Shown piece by piece: positions 32,789-41,738 of a DNA stretch of 64,000 nucleotides; within the stretch, counting starts at the first letter, position 1, and each line of letters opens with the position of its first letter. The DNA is from Bin5 sp022821545 (GTDB taxonomy: Bacteria; Chloroflexota; Anaerolineae; Caldilineales; Caldilineaceae). A program made the translations under genes and the position numbers. Below the pieces are notes generated by a model, which had not been told where the DNA came from, did no database searches, and was given only the letters and a program-made list of their open reading frames with translations. The stretch covers positions 4,836,001 through 4,900,000 of the forward strand of contig CAXXLO010000002.1 in NCBI GenBank assembly GCA_963664085.2, in the 5' to 3' direction.

Positions 32789-33145
32789 CTACTGCCACTC
32801 CAGGGCGCCCTTGCGCCAGTCGTACATGAGCCCGATCACGAGCAACAGGACAAAGAAGATTGTCGCAAGCACTGCGAACATCTCCAGTTGCTGATACGCC
32901 ACTGCAATCGGGAACAGGAACAGCGCTTCAACGTCGAACACGACAAATACAAGGCCAATCAGATAGTACTGGGCGCGGAACTGCACCCAAGTTTCCCCAA
33001 TGGTCTCGACTCCGCTTTCGTAGATGTCGTTCTTTATCTCATCAGGCCGGCGAGGGCCAAGGAAGTGGCCCATCACGATGGCGGCAAGAGGCAAAACCAC
33101 CGCCAGACCGGACATAATCAGAATGAAGAAGTATTGACTGAGCAT
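32789..33145 (-). CDS. nuoA: NADH-quinone oxidoreductase subunit A, locus 1
   Basis: Membrane subunit with three helices, 118 aa, the same length as its locus 2 counterpart. The family loop YESGVETIGETWVQFRAQYY and VVFDVEALFLFPIAVAY are clear. The start at 33145 (MLSQYF) is chosen over an upstream in-frame extension rich in charged residues that the family lacks. First gene of the leftward membrane-arm locus, diverging from the complete complex I operon. Confidence 0.94.
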   Translation of the reverse strand: MLSQYFFILIMSGLAVVLPLAAIVMGHFLGPRRPDEIKNDIYESGVETIGETWVQFRAQYYLIGLVFVVFDVEALFLFPIAVAYQQLEMFAVLATIFFVLLLVIGLMYDWRKGALEWQ

Positions 33146-33188
33146 TGCCGAGGATCCGTTTGTGTGGAATTTAACAAACTCCCGAGAA

Positions 33189-33194
33189 AGTATA
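33189..33194 (-). promoter_or_regulatory. Extended -10 promoter of complex I locus 1
   Basis: Minus strand TATACT preceded by TGC, an extended -10, 44 nt upstream of the nuoA start at 33145. No good -35 is present at the usual distance, which suggests dependence on an activator or on the extended -10 alone. Confidence 0.45.
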
Positions 33195-33296
33195 GCATAG
33201 CGATTTCTGAAAGCGAAAGTCTGCACGCCGCGTAAACGCGTTCAATGTGCTGGCGGTGACTGCGTCGCTGAGGTATTCCGTGCGCACGGGTCAGCG

Positions 33297-33315
33297 CTGT
33301 GGGAACGGCCCACAG
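33297..33315. promoter_or_regulatory. Dyad between the divergent complex I promoters
   Basis: CTGTGGG, 5-nt centre, CCCACAG: a perfect 7-bp inverted repeat near the middle of the 317-nt region between the two nuoA genes. It could bind a regulator of both operons. Confidence 0.4.
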
Positions 33316-33349
33316 ATGCGGCAGTTCGGAGTCTTTTTGGAGGCAAACG

Positions 33350-33419
33350 GCACGAACCGGCTTTGACAGTCGATTTCAGTTCGTGCTAGAATAATTGCGT
33401 TCGTGGCAAATTGCACGAA
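33350..33419. promoter_or_regulatory. Four TTCGTGC half-sites around the rightward complex I promoter
   Basis: Half-sites: GCACGAA at 33350-33356, TTCGTGC at 33380-33386, TTCGTGG at 33400-33406 and GCACGAA at 33413-33419. The first two face each other across the -35 element; the last two form a 7-bp inverted repeat (GTTCGTG, 8 nt, CACGAAC) just past the -10. Centre spacings of 30, 20 and 13 bp place the first three on one helix face. Position overlapping and following the promoter suggests a repressor. Confidence 0.55.
33363..33392 (+). promoter_or_regulatory. Strong promoter of complex I locus 2
   Basis: Perfect TTGACA (33363-33368), 18-nt spacer, TAGAAT (33387-33392) with TGC before the -10. 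It lies 70 nt upstream of the rightward nuoA start and is interleaved with the TTCGTGC half-sites. Confidence 0.65.
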
Positions 33420-33462
33420 CAGCTCCCCAAGCCTGTCAGAAGGGCTGAAAAGGAAAACCGAG

Positions 33463-33819
33463 ATGGCGAGCGATTATCTGCCACTTCTCATACTGATCCT
33501 GCTGGCGGCCGGATTCGGCGTCATTGCGATAGGGCTGCCCACGCTGCTTGGTCCACGAGAGCGCAACAACCAGAAATTGGAGCCATACGAATCGGGGATC
33601 ATCCCCTTTTCCGACGCCCGTCGACGATTCCCGGTGAAATACTATCTGGTTGCAATGCTCTTTCTGATATTCGACATCGAAGTAATCTTCCTCTACCCGT
33701 GGGCGGCCGTCTTGAGAGACCTTCGCCTGTTTGCCCTATTGGCGATGATCCCTTTCTTCATCGTACTGGTGGTAGGTTTCCTCTATGAATGGAAGAAGGG
33801 CGCTCTCGACTGGGACTAG
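33463..33819 (+). CDS. nuoA: NADH-quinone oxidoreductase subunit A, locus 2
   Basis: First gene of the complete complex I operon; 118 aa, three membrane helices. It shows YESGIIPFSDARRRFPVKYY and LIFDIEVIFLYPWAAVL, closer to the classical NuoA/NdhC pattern than the locus 1 copy. The start at 33463 (MASDYL) has AAGGA upstream; an in-frame upstream ATG-less extension has none. Confidence 0.95.
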   Translation: MASDYLPLLILILLAAGFGVIAIGLPTLLGPRERNNQKLEPYESGIIPFSDARRRFPVKYYLVAMLFLIFDIEVIFLYPWAAVLRDLRLFALLAMIPFFIVLVVGFLYEWKKGALDWD

Positions 33820-33995
33820 AGACTGGGGGATCTGGCCGTCGCGCGCAGCTTTTCTCAGGTTTTTGACAATTTACAGTTGCAAGCGAATTACAGTTGCTGA
33901 CGAAGACTGGAAGGCCCGCAGAGCCGGAAAGCGGTGGCTGCGCTCGGAAACTGCCGCCGCCTGGGCTGCTGAGATGCAGGTGCAAAGGAACGGAC

Positions 33996-34523
33996 ATGGG
34001 TTTAGAAGAAAAGGTTCCTGAAGGCATATTGACAACGTCGCTGGACAGCGTGATCAATTGGGGAAGGGCCAATAGTACATGGCCGCTGCTTTTCGGGTTG
34101 GCCTGCTGTGCGATGGAAATGATCGCCACGGGAACGGCCCGCCACGACATTGCCCGTTACGGATCGGAGCTCTTCCGGGCCAGCCCGCGGCAGGCCGACC
34201 TGATGATCGTCTCAGGGCGCGTCAGCAACAAGATGGCGCCGGTGATTAAGCGGATTTATGATCAGATGCTGGCCCCCAAGTGGGTAATCGCCATGGGGAT
34301 CTGCGCGAGCGCGGGCGGGCCTTTCAACAACTACGCTATTATCCAGGGAGTGGACAAGATAATCCCCGTAGACGTCTATGTTCCGGGCTGCCCTCCTCGA
34401 CCCGAGTCCCTGCTCTACGCAATGGACCTGCTGCGAGCGAAACAGCGGCGCGAGTCAGTTGGCGACTGGCGCAAGGTCGAGGAACCGTTGGCTGTTGAAG
34501 AAATCATGCCGTTGGGCGTATAA
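33996..34523 (+). CDS. nuoB: NADH-quinone oxidoreductase subunit B
   Basis: Peripheral-arm subunit carrying cluster N2, the last Fe-S centre before quinone; 175 aa. Ligands are C37, C38 (GLACCAMEM), C103 (MGICASAGG) and C132 (YVPGCPPRPE). The start at 33996 (MGLEEKV) has AAGGAACG upstream. The 176-nt gap after nuoA shows no gene. Only one NuoB is encoded in the window. Confidence 0.96.
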   Translation: MGLEEKVPEGILTTSLDSVINWGRANSTWPLLFGLACCAMEMIATGTARHDIARYGSELFRASPRQADLMIVSGRVSNKMAPVIKRIYDQMLAPKWVIAMGICASAGGPFNNYAIIQGVDKIIPVDVYVPGCPPRPESLLYAMDLLRAKQRRESVGDWRKVEEPLAVEEIMPLGV

Positions 34524-34586
34524 CACCGGTGAAAGCAGTCCTGAGTTCGTCCGCGCTAAACAGCGCATTAGAGAGTGAGTTGAGAA

Positions 34587-36437
34587 ATGCCACTTGACGT
34601 AGCGCCGGTTATTCGCTCATACGAGACCCAACGCACACTGAATCCACCCGGTATCCCCGCATTGGCGCCCATGCCGACCGGAGAGACCGACGATACGCGG
34701 CGCCTTTGTGAACGGTTCGGGGAAGATATCGTCGCGGCCGGCCTGCATTACGGCAACCAGGTGGTATTCGTTGAGCCGGCGCAACTGAAGGCGCTCGCCA
34801 CATTCCTGCGTGATGATGCCGGACTCAATTATGAGACGCTGATTGACGTAACCAGTGTGGACAGGTCCCAGCTTCCTCTGAATGGCGGCGCCCGCTTTCA
34901 GACGGTTTACCAGTTTCGTTCCTACTCGCGAAACCGGCACCTGACTGTCGTAGCCGACTGCAGGACAGAGCCGGGGGGCAACGGCGAGCTACCGCACATT
35001 GACAGCTTGACAGGCGTGTACCGAGGCGCAGAGTGGCCGGAGCGGGAAGTGTACGACCTGATGGGAATCCGCTTCGACGGCCATCCGGACCTGCGACGCA
35101 TTCTGATGCCCAAGAGCTGGCCCAACCACCCGCTGCAGAAGCAGGCCCCCCTCGGCGGTGAAGAGGTGCCCTTTACCTTCACATGGGATGATCCGGAGTT
35201 TGAGACGCTGGGCTCCCAGATCTTGCCGGCGGAAAGCGCCGCCCCCGACTTGCCGCCCGGGATGAGCCGGCAGAACATGGTCATCAATATGGGGCCGCAC
35301 CACCCAAGCACGCACGGCGTATTGCGGCTGGTGGTGGAAATGGACGGCGAGCGGATAGTAAGCATCGATCCGGACCTGGGCTTTCTCCATTCCGGCTTCG
35401 AAAAGACAGGGGAAAACAAGCGCTATAAGGATTTCGTCTATTACACCGACCGCATGGACTATCTGTCGGCGATGTCGAACAATCTGGGCTATTGTTTGAC
35501 CATCGAGCATATGCTGGGGCTGGAGATTCCTGAACGGGCCCAGGTCATTCGGGTGATAATGGCCGAGATGCAGCGCATCGCCTCTCATCTGTTCTGGCTG
35601 GCAACCCACGTGTTGGATGTCTCGGGCACTGGCATGAGCCTCCTCATGTACGCGACGCGCGAACGTGAACGGATTCTGGACCTGTTCGAGATGGCCTGCG
35701 GCGCACGGCTTACCGTCAGCTACATTCGAATCGGCGGCGTTTGGCAGGACCTTCCGGATGCTTTCATCACTGAGCTGAAGGATTTCCTGCGCGTGATGCC
35801 GGAGAAGATCGACGAGTATGAAGCGCTGATTACCGAGGCGCCACTGTGGCAGGAGCGCTTGACCGGCATCGGCCACATCAGCGCCGACGACGCATTGGCC
35901 ATGGGTTTGACCGGGCCAATGCTGCGCGGAAGCGGTATCGACTGGGACCTGCGCCGCGATCGACCCTACTGCGGCTATGAGTCATACGAGTTTGAGGTGC
36001 CGACCAGCAACAGCGGCGACTGCTACGGACGCTTCAATATCCGAATGGAAGAGATGCGTCAGAGCGTGCGCATCCTGGAGCAGGCGGTGGGCAACCTGCC
36101 CAGCGGTCTGTATAAGTCGAACAATCGCAAAGTGGCCCTGCCGCCGCGCGCCGAATTGGACGTGAGCATGGAAGCGTTGATTCACCACTTCAAGCTGATG
36201 ACGGAAGGCTTCCACGTGTCGCCCGGCTTCTTCTATAACGGCATCGAAAACAGCAAGGGCGAGCTGGGATTTTTCGTCTACAGTGCCGGTTCGGCCAAGC
36301 CGTACCGGCTGCATGTTCACGGGCCCAGCTTCAACAATCTTTACGCCATCGACCATATCAGCCGCGGTGAGATGCTGTCTGACGTTGTAACCAACATTGG
36401 GTCGATAGATATTGTACTAGGCGAGGTAGACCGTTAG
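34587..36437 (+). CDS. nuoCD: NADH-quinone oxidoreductase fused subunit C/D
   Basis: Fusion of the 30-kDa (NuoC, about residues 35-205) and 49-kDa (NuoD, about 228-616) peripheral subunits, 616 aa, as in gamma-proteobacteria. NuoC signature: EWPEREVYDLMGIRFDGHPD and RRILMPKSWPNHPLQK. NuoD signatures: NMGPHHPSTHGVLRL, GFLHSGFEKTGE, DRMDYLSAMSNN and the quinone-site IDHISRG near the C-terminus (key residues D, R, G). It lies 63 nt after nuoB. Confidence 0.96.
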   Translation: MPLDVAPVIRSYETQRTLNPPGIPALAPMPTGETDDTRRLCERFGEDIVAAGLHYGNQVVFVEPAQLKALATFLRDDAGLNYETLIDVTSVDRSQLPLNGGARFQTVYQFRSYSRNRHLTVVADCRTEPGGNGELPHIDSLTGVYRGAEWPEREVYDLMGIRFDGHPDLRRILMPKSWPNHPLQKQAPLGGEEVPFTFTWDDPEFETLGSQILPAESAAPDLPPGMSRQNMVINMGPHHPSTHGVLRLVVEMDGERIVSIDPDLGFLHSGFEKTGENKRYKDFVYYTDRMDYLSAMSNNLGYCLTIEHMLGLEIPERAQVIRVIMAEMQRIASHLFWLATHVLDVSGTGMSLLMYATRERERILDLFEMACGARLTVSYIRIGGVWQDLPDAFITELKDFLRVMPEKIDEYEALITEAPLWQERLTGIGHISADDALAMGLTGPMLRGSGIDWDLRRDRPYCGYESYEFEVPTSNSGDCYGRFNIRMEEMRQSVRILEQAVGNLPSGLYKSNNRKVALPPRAELDVSMEALIHHFKLMTEGFHVSPGFFYNGIENSKGELGFFVYSAGSAKPYRLHVHGPSFNNLYAIDHISRGEMLSDVVTNIGSIDIVLGEVDR

Positions 36438-36517
36438 CTCGACGGCCATGCGGTGGGCACAGCATTGGGCCGCCGCATTGGGCAACCGATTTTTGCTAAC
36501 CGGCACCGGGGTATTCA

Positions 36518-38494
36518 ATGATTACGGAACAGATGCGGCAAGAGATCAACGAAATTCTGGCACGCTATCCTGCGGGCCGGCAGCGTTCAGGGATTCTGCC
36601 GGCGCTCTACGTTATCCAGCGGGAGTTCGGATACTGCCCGGTGGATGCGCAGGACGAACTGGCGGAAATCCTGGGGATCGCACCGGCTGAGGTGGGCGCG
36701 GTCGTCGGTTTCTACAATATGCTGCATGAGGAGCCCAAGGGCGAATACCATATTGAAGTCTGTACAAACGTGCCCTGCATGTTGCGGGGCGGGAACCGGT
36801 GCCTGCACCATTTTGAGACGGCGCTTGGCATTCACCACGGTGAAAAGACCGAGGACGGCACGTTTGCGCTCGATCACATGGAGTGTCTCGGCTCTTGCGT
36901 CACGGCGCCGATGGCGATCGTCACAGACGGGAAAACAGGACAGATCCGTTATTTCGAGAATCTCGACTCTGCAGAGGATGTGGAGAAGGCGGTCGATCTG
37001 CTCAGGGCGGGCAACGGATTCCGCAGCCTGGAGCGCTGGACGCCGGAGGCCGACCCCAACAGCGAGGGCGCGTCAGACGGGCCCTACCGCACCGGCGGTA
37101 TGGAACCCCGCTACCTGATGGACCGCCTCAACGTACCCGACAGCCACAGGATCGAGACATACGAGGCGGAAGGCGGTTATGCCACGGCGCGACGTGTGTT
37201 GGGTGAGGTTGAGCCGGCCGATGTGGTCGACCAGATCAAGGCGAGCGGCATCCGCGGCCGCGGCGGCGCCGGTTTTCCCACCGGCGTCAAATGGGGCTTC
37301 CTGCCGCAGGGCGTACAGCCCCGCTACATGGTGGTCAACGCGGACGAATCCGAGCCGGGCACGTTCAAAGACCGCATCATAATGGAGTACGATCCTCACC
37401 AGCTCATCGAGGGCATCATTCTGAGTTGTCATGCGATCGAATCCGAAAAGGCATTCATCTACATACGCGGCGAATATTACTTTGCCTATGTGCGTTTACA
37501 AGAAGCCCTGGCAGAGGCAAAAGCCAAGGGCTACCTGGGAGAGAATATCTTCGGCGCCGGCAAGAGCCTGGACATTGTGCTGCACCGCGGCGCCGGCGCC
37601 TACGAGTGCGGCGAAGAAACGGCCCAGCTTACGAGCCTCGAGGGTTATCGCGGGCAGCCCCGCCTCAAGCCGCCGTTTCCCGCGGTGGAAGGTCTGTACG
37701 CCAAACCCACCATCGTGAATAACGTCGAGTCGATCTGCAATGTGACGCACGTCATGCGCCACGGCGTCGATTGGTACAAGGAATACGGCACTGAACGCAG
37801 CCCGGGGATGCGAATTTTCTGCCTGAGCGGCAATGTTAAGCGGCCTGGGCTCTATGAGCTGCCCCATGCCACGCCCTTGAGCGAATTGGTTGACAAGTAC
37901 GGCGGCGGGCCTGAGGACGAAAACCATCCCATCAAGGCAATCGTTCCCGGCGGGCTGTCGATGAAGCTGCTCACGCCCGATCAGTTCGACACGCCGCTGG
38001 ACTACGAAAGCATAGCCGAGGCCGGTTCTCTGCTGGGCTCGGCCGGCGTGATTGCAATCGACGACCGCACCTCTATGGTCGAGATCGCGCGGCGCACGCT
38101 CAGCTTCTACCGCGAAGAGAGCTGCGGAAAGTGTACGCCTTGCCGCGAAGGCACGGCCTGGCTGGAAAAAATCCTGTTGCGCATCGAAGAAGGGCAGGGC
38201 CTGGGCAAGGACATTGAACTGATGGAGTTCATTGCCGACAATATCGCCGGCAAGAGCTTCTGCCCCTTTGGCGAGGCGTCGGTCTGGGGTCTGCAGAGCA
38301 ACCTGCTCAAGTACCGCGGCGAGTTCACAGCACAGATTGAAAGCACGAATCCAGGGGAGGTCGGCCCAGTATTGCCGATTCGCCCTGAGTACCGCCCGAA
38401 TACGCACGAGGAAAGCGGACTGCGCGACAGCACTTTTGCTCCGGCCGGGGGGAATATCGTGCTGCACGACGACCTGGTTGCCGGGGACGATTGA
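36518..38494 (+). CDS. NADH-quinone oxidoreductase fused subunit E/F
   Basis: Fusion of NuoE (thioredoxin-like [2Fe-2S] subunit, residues 1 to about 165) and NuoF (NADH/FMN/[4Fe-4S] subunit, about 190-640), 658 aa. NuoE ligands lie in EVCTNVPCMLRGG and ECLGSCVTAPM. NuoF shows the FMN/NADH loop GRGGAGFPTGVKW, GAYECGEETAQLTSLEG, and the cluster N3 motif SCGKCTPCREGTAW with the distal Cys in KSFCPFGEAS. The linker (about 165-190) is short and polar. The reading frame is continuous. This gene encodes the only NADH-oxidising module in the window, so the membrane-arm locus has none of its own. Confidence 0.94.
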   Translation: MITEQMRQEINEILARYPAGRQRSGILPALYVIQREFGYCPVDAQDELAEILGIAPAEVGAVVGFYNMLHEEPKGEYHIEVCTNVPCMLRGGNRCLHHFETALGIHHGEKTEDGTFALDHMECLGSCVTAPMAIVTDGKTGQIRYFENLDSAEDVEKAVDLLRAGNGFRSLERWTPEADPNSEGASDGPYRTGGMEPRYLMDRLNVPDSHRIETYEAEGGYATARRVLGEVEPADVVDQIKASGIRGRGGAGFPTGVKWGFLPQGVQPRYMVVNADESEPGTFKDRIIMEYDPHQLIEGIILSCHAIESEKAFIYIRGEYYFAYVRLQEALAEAKAKGYLGENIFGAGKSLDIVLHRGAGAYECGEETAQLTSLEGYRGQPRLKPPFPAVEGLYAKPTIVNNVESICNVTHVMRHGVDWYKEYGTERSPGMRIFCLSGNVKRPGLYELPHATPLSELVDKYGGGPEDENHPIKAIVPGGLSMKLLTPDQFDTPLDYESIAEAGSLLGSAGVIAIDDRTSMVEIARRTLSFYREESCGKCTPCREGTAWLEKILLRIEEGQGLGKDIELMEFIADNIAGKSFCPFGEASVWGLQSNLLKYRGEFTAQIESTNPGEVGPVLPIRPEYRPNTHEESGLRDSTFAPAGGNIVLHDDLVAGDD

Positions 38495-38505
38495 GGAAAA
38501 GTCAG

Positions 38506-39198
38506 ATGGTGATGGCAGCGCCGCCCGTCTCGCTTGAAGCAGACGCACAGTTCGGGCGCGAGAGCAGCAAGATAGTGGAAGCAGTGCTGCCGGTTTCGCC
38601 GGCGGAGGGCCTGCCCGTGAGGCGATTCACTCTGGAAGAGTATCATCAGCTGATAGACATCGGCTTCTTCAATGAGAATGAAAGAATAGAACTGGTCGAA
38701 GGAATTCTGGTGTACACGGGTCCGAACAATCCCCCGCACATTCGAACTGTAGTTCGTCTGGGCAGGGCCTTTTCCTTTTTGAACGCGCGGGCGGATGTGG
38801 AGGTACGCCCACAAGGACCGGTAACCATACCTGAACTGATGACCGAGCCCGAACCAGATTTGGTCATTTCAATGGAATCGGGATCTGACCTGGACGAACG
38901 TCATCCGCACCCGTCGGAGATTCTGTTGCTGATGGAGGTTTCGGATTCAAGCCTGACATATGACCGATCTCTAAAGGGGACCATTTACGCGCAGGCGGGA
39001 ATAAAGGAGTACTGGATCTGGAATCTTGTGGATGGCTTGCTGGAAGTGTATCGCGACCCTCAAACGCCTGTCAGCGGAGAGGCGGCGTATCAGACAAAAT
39101 TAACGTTCCATCGCGGCGAGTTCGTCACGCCGCTGGCTATTCCTGATATTGAAGTGGCAGTTGACGACATTCTGCCGAAAAGAGAAAGTACTGCCTGA
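38506..39198 (+). CDS. Uma2-family (DUF820) putative endonuclease inside the complex I operon
   Basis: A 230-aa protein of the PD-(D/E)XK-like Uma2 fold. Candidate catalytic residues are E65 in ERIELVEG, D118 in EPEPDLV, E144 in LLLMEVSDSSL and K157 in YDRSLKGTIYA, followed by the usual IKEYWIWNL. It begins 12 nt after nuoEF (ATG at 38506 with GAGG upstream; a TTG at 38491 overlapping the nuoEF stop is possible) and ends 50 nt before nuoG, in the same direction. The family is common in Chloroflexota and cyanobacteria, usually in many scattered copies; a role in respiration is not known. Most likely an insertion that kept operon transcription intact. Confidence 0.88.
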   Translation: MVMAAPPVSLEADAQFGRESSKIVEAVLPVSPAEGLPVRRFTLEEYHQLIDIGFFNENERIELVEGILVYTGPNNPPHIRTVVRLGRAFSFLNARADVEVRPQGPVTIPELMTEPEPDLVISMESGSDLDERHPHPSEILLLMEVSDSSLTYDRSLKGTIYAQAGIKEYWIWNLVDGLLEVYRDPQTPVSGEAAYQTKLTFHRGEFVTPLAIPDIEVAVDDILPKRESTA

Positions 39199-39248
39199 AC
39201 CGCACCGACCCGAAGAGTTTCTCCTTTTAACCGGAGACGCGATCGTCA

Positions 39249-41738
39249 ATGACTGATAACGTAACGCTCACAATCAACGAAAAGGAAGTGTCGGTCCCGG
39301 CAAGGACACTTCTGGTCGACGCAGCGCGCATGGCGGGCATCGAGATTCCGGTCTTCTGCTCGCATCCCAAGCTGGACCCGGTCGGCTGCTGCCGCATGTG
39401 TTTGGTGGAGGTGGACGGCCCTCGCGGGACGGCGATGATGGCTTCCTGTACGATGCCGGTCGGCGACGGCATGGTTGTGCGTACGAACACTGAACAGGTG
39501 CAGACGGTTCAGGAAGCCAACCTGGCCTTCATCCTGCTCAACCATCCGCTGGACTGTCCAATCTGCGACAAAGGCGGCGAATGTCCATTGCAGGACCAGA
39601 CGATGCGTTTCGGACCGGGAATCAGCCAGCTGATCGAACCGAAGCGGCTCGCCAAAAAGCACTATGACATATCGGACACGATCGTGCTGGACCAGGAGCG
39701 CTGCGTGCTCTGCTGGCGCTGCATTCGCTATCTTGAGGAATGGGAGGACAAGCCGCAACTGGGCCTGTTTGAGCGGGGCAATGAAACGATCGTCGACATC
39801 CAGGAGGGCCGTCCGGTCGACGCAAAGACCGGCGGCAACATAATCGACCTATGCCCGGTCGGGGCGCTGACCAACAGGGTTTCCCGTTTTGCCTACAGAC
39901 CCTGGGAGATTGAGCGAACGCCCAGCGTCTGCATGCACTGCTCCGTCGGTTGCAATGTACGGTTGGACAGCCGCACGCACCAGTTGCGGCGCATCGTCGG
40001 CCGCGAAAACATGCAGGTCAACGACCAGTGGATCTGCGATAAGGGCCGATTCGCCCACGCCTGGGTCAACGATGAGAACCGGCTGGCGGCGCCGCTCCTG
40101 CGAAAGAACGGCAAACTGACGCCGGTGCAGTGGAACGAGGCGCTGGCCTACATCGCGGACCGGATAACCGGCATCAAGGAGAAATACGGGGCGGATAGCA
40201 TCGGCGCGATTGGCAGCGGGAAGATCAGCAACGAAAGCAACTACGCGTTGCAGCGTTTCATGCGTACGGTAGTTGGGACGAACAACATCGACCATCGCGA
40301 CGGCGGCGAGGTCGCGGCGCTGCCTACGGGCCTCCCCGCCCTGGCGGAGCTGATGAAGCCGCAGTACGGGCCCGACCCTCAGGTCGATACGGTGCTGCTG
40401 TTCGGCGTGGACCCCAGCGAAGAGCTGCCAATTCTGGACTTGCACATCAAGAGAGGCATCCTTCGAGGCGGGGTCAAACTGATCATCGCCCACGCACGCA
40501 AGATCGAGCTGACCCGGTATGACGGCCCCTACCTGGCCTACCTGCCCGGCGGCGAGTCTTTGCTCCTGGACCGCCTGATCCAGGCTGTGCAAGGTCCTGC
40601 AAAGTCCGAAGATGAATCTTCGATACAGGCGGCGGCCGAACTGCTGAAGGAGAGTGAGAACGCGCTGATTGTCTACGGGCCAATGGCGGCACGCGGGGAC
40701 GATGGCCCCAGTGTCAGGGATGGCTTGGAACAGCTGGCACAGGCGGCCGGCGAGGGTACGCGACTGGCCTATGCAGGCTTGGACGGCAATGCCCAGGGCT
40801 GCCGCGATATGGGTGTCATTCCCGACAGGTTGCCCGGTCAGTTCCCTCTGGACAGTGCAAGCGCCAGAACGCGGTTGGAAGGACTTTGGGGTTGCAGCGT
40901 TTCCTCGTCCCCTGGCTATACCTACAAACAGATGTTGGACAGCCAGGAGATGAGAGCCCTCTTCGTGAACGGCGCCAACCCAGCCGCCGAATCGCCGGAC
41001 TGGTCTGCCAGGTTGGAAGAACTTGAACTGCTCGTTGTCACCGATCTATTGCCCACCGAGACGGCGCAGAAGGCGGATGTTGTGCTGCCCGCGCTCGGGT
41101 GGGCCGAGAGCGACGGCACCTACACTAATCTGGAGCGGCGCGTGCAGAGGGCGCCAAAGGCGGTCTCCGATCCCAAGTCGCGTGCCGCGCCTGACTGGAT
41201 GATGTTGACGCACCTGGCCAAGCAGATGGGCGCGATCTGGCCGTTTTCGGACGCCCGCAGCGTCACTGCAGAGATTGCCCGGGCTGTCCCGGCCTATGCG
41301 GGCCTGACGTGGGAGGCCCTGGGTGATCAAGGACTGCAATGGGATGCCGGTTCCGCGCCGGCGACGGAATCTTCCGGCGGACGGACGTCGGAGAGGATGC
41401 CCGAATTGGCAGCGGACAACGCCGAATTTCCGCTCAACCTTGTAACGGGCACGGTCCTGTATGACGGCGGCACTCTTTTCAGCCTGACCGATCAGATGCA
41501 CGGCATGGCACATGGGGCCACCGTTACTCTAAATCCTGCCGACGCCGCCGAATTCGGTCTGGACCCAGGCAGCGCGGTCACAGTGGAGAGCGAGCAGGGC
41601 CAGTTGGACGTGACGGTAGGAATCGACGAGCAGGTGCAGACGGGCACGGCCTGGATTCCTGAGAGTCTTCCCGGCGCGCCGGTGGGCGCACTGCTCAACG
41701 GCAGCTATATCCAGCGGGTCAAAGTGGAAAAACGTTAG
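39249..41738 (+). CDS. nuoG: NADH-quinone oxidoreductase subunit G
   Basis: Largest peripheral subunit, 829 aa. N-terminal [2Fe-2S] domain with C37, C48, C51 and C67, then the His/Cys-ligated and [4Fe-4S] segments LDCPICDKGGECPLQDQ and QERCVLCWRCIRYLEEW. A molybdopterin-oxidoreductase-like domain follows, opening with a CxxCxxxC motif (CMHCSVGCNV) plus a later Cys in WICDKGRF, so it can hold the extra N7-type cluster. A molydopterin-dinucleotide-binding-like C-terminal domain ends the protein. The ATG at 39249 has GGAGA upstream. Confidence 0.95.
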   Translation: MTDNVTLTINEKEVSVPARTLLVDAARMAGIEIPVFCSHPKLDPVGCCRMCLVEVDGPRGTAMMASCTMPVGDGMVVRTNTEQVQTVQEANLAFILLNHPLDCPICDKGGECPLQDQTMRFGPGISQLIEPKRLAKKHYDISDTIVLDQERCVLCWRCIRYLEEWEDKPQLGLFERGNETIVDIQEGRPVDAKTGGNIIDLCPVGALTNRVSRFAYRPWEIERTPSVCMHCSVGCNVRLDSRTHQLRRIVGRENMQVNDQWICDKGRFAHAWVNDENRLAAPLLRKNGKLTPVQWNEALAYIADRITGIKEKYGADSIGAIGSGKISNESNYALQRFMRTVVGTNNIDHRDGGEVAALPTGLPALAELMKPQYGPDPQVDTVLLFGVDPSEELPILDLHIKRGILRGGVKLIIAHARKIELTRYDGPYLAYLPGGESLLLDRLIQAVQGPAKSEDESSIQAAAELLKESENALIVYGPMAARGDDGPSVRDGLEQLAQAAGEGTRLAYAGLDGNAQGCRDMGVIPDRLPGQFPLDSASARTRLEGLWGCSVSSSPGYTYKQMLDSQEMRALFVNGANPAAESPDWSARLEELELLVVTDLLPTETAQKADVVLPALGWAESDGTYTNLERRVQRAPKAVSDPKSRAAPDWMMLTHLAKQMGAIWPFSDARSVTAEIARAVPAYAGLTWEALGDQGLQWDAGSAPATESSGGRTSERMPELAADNAEFPLNLVTGTVLYDGGTLFSLTDQMHGMAHGATVTLNPADAAEFGLDPGSAVTVESEQGQLDVTVGIDEQVQTGTAWIPESLPGAPVGALLNGSYIQRVKVEKR

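Noticed and set aside
37496..38548. A 350-codon minus-strand open frame inside nuoEF
   Set aside because: Mirror of GC-rich codon bias in nuoEF, which has all its Fe-S and FMN motifs in the plus frame.
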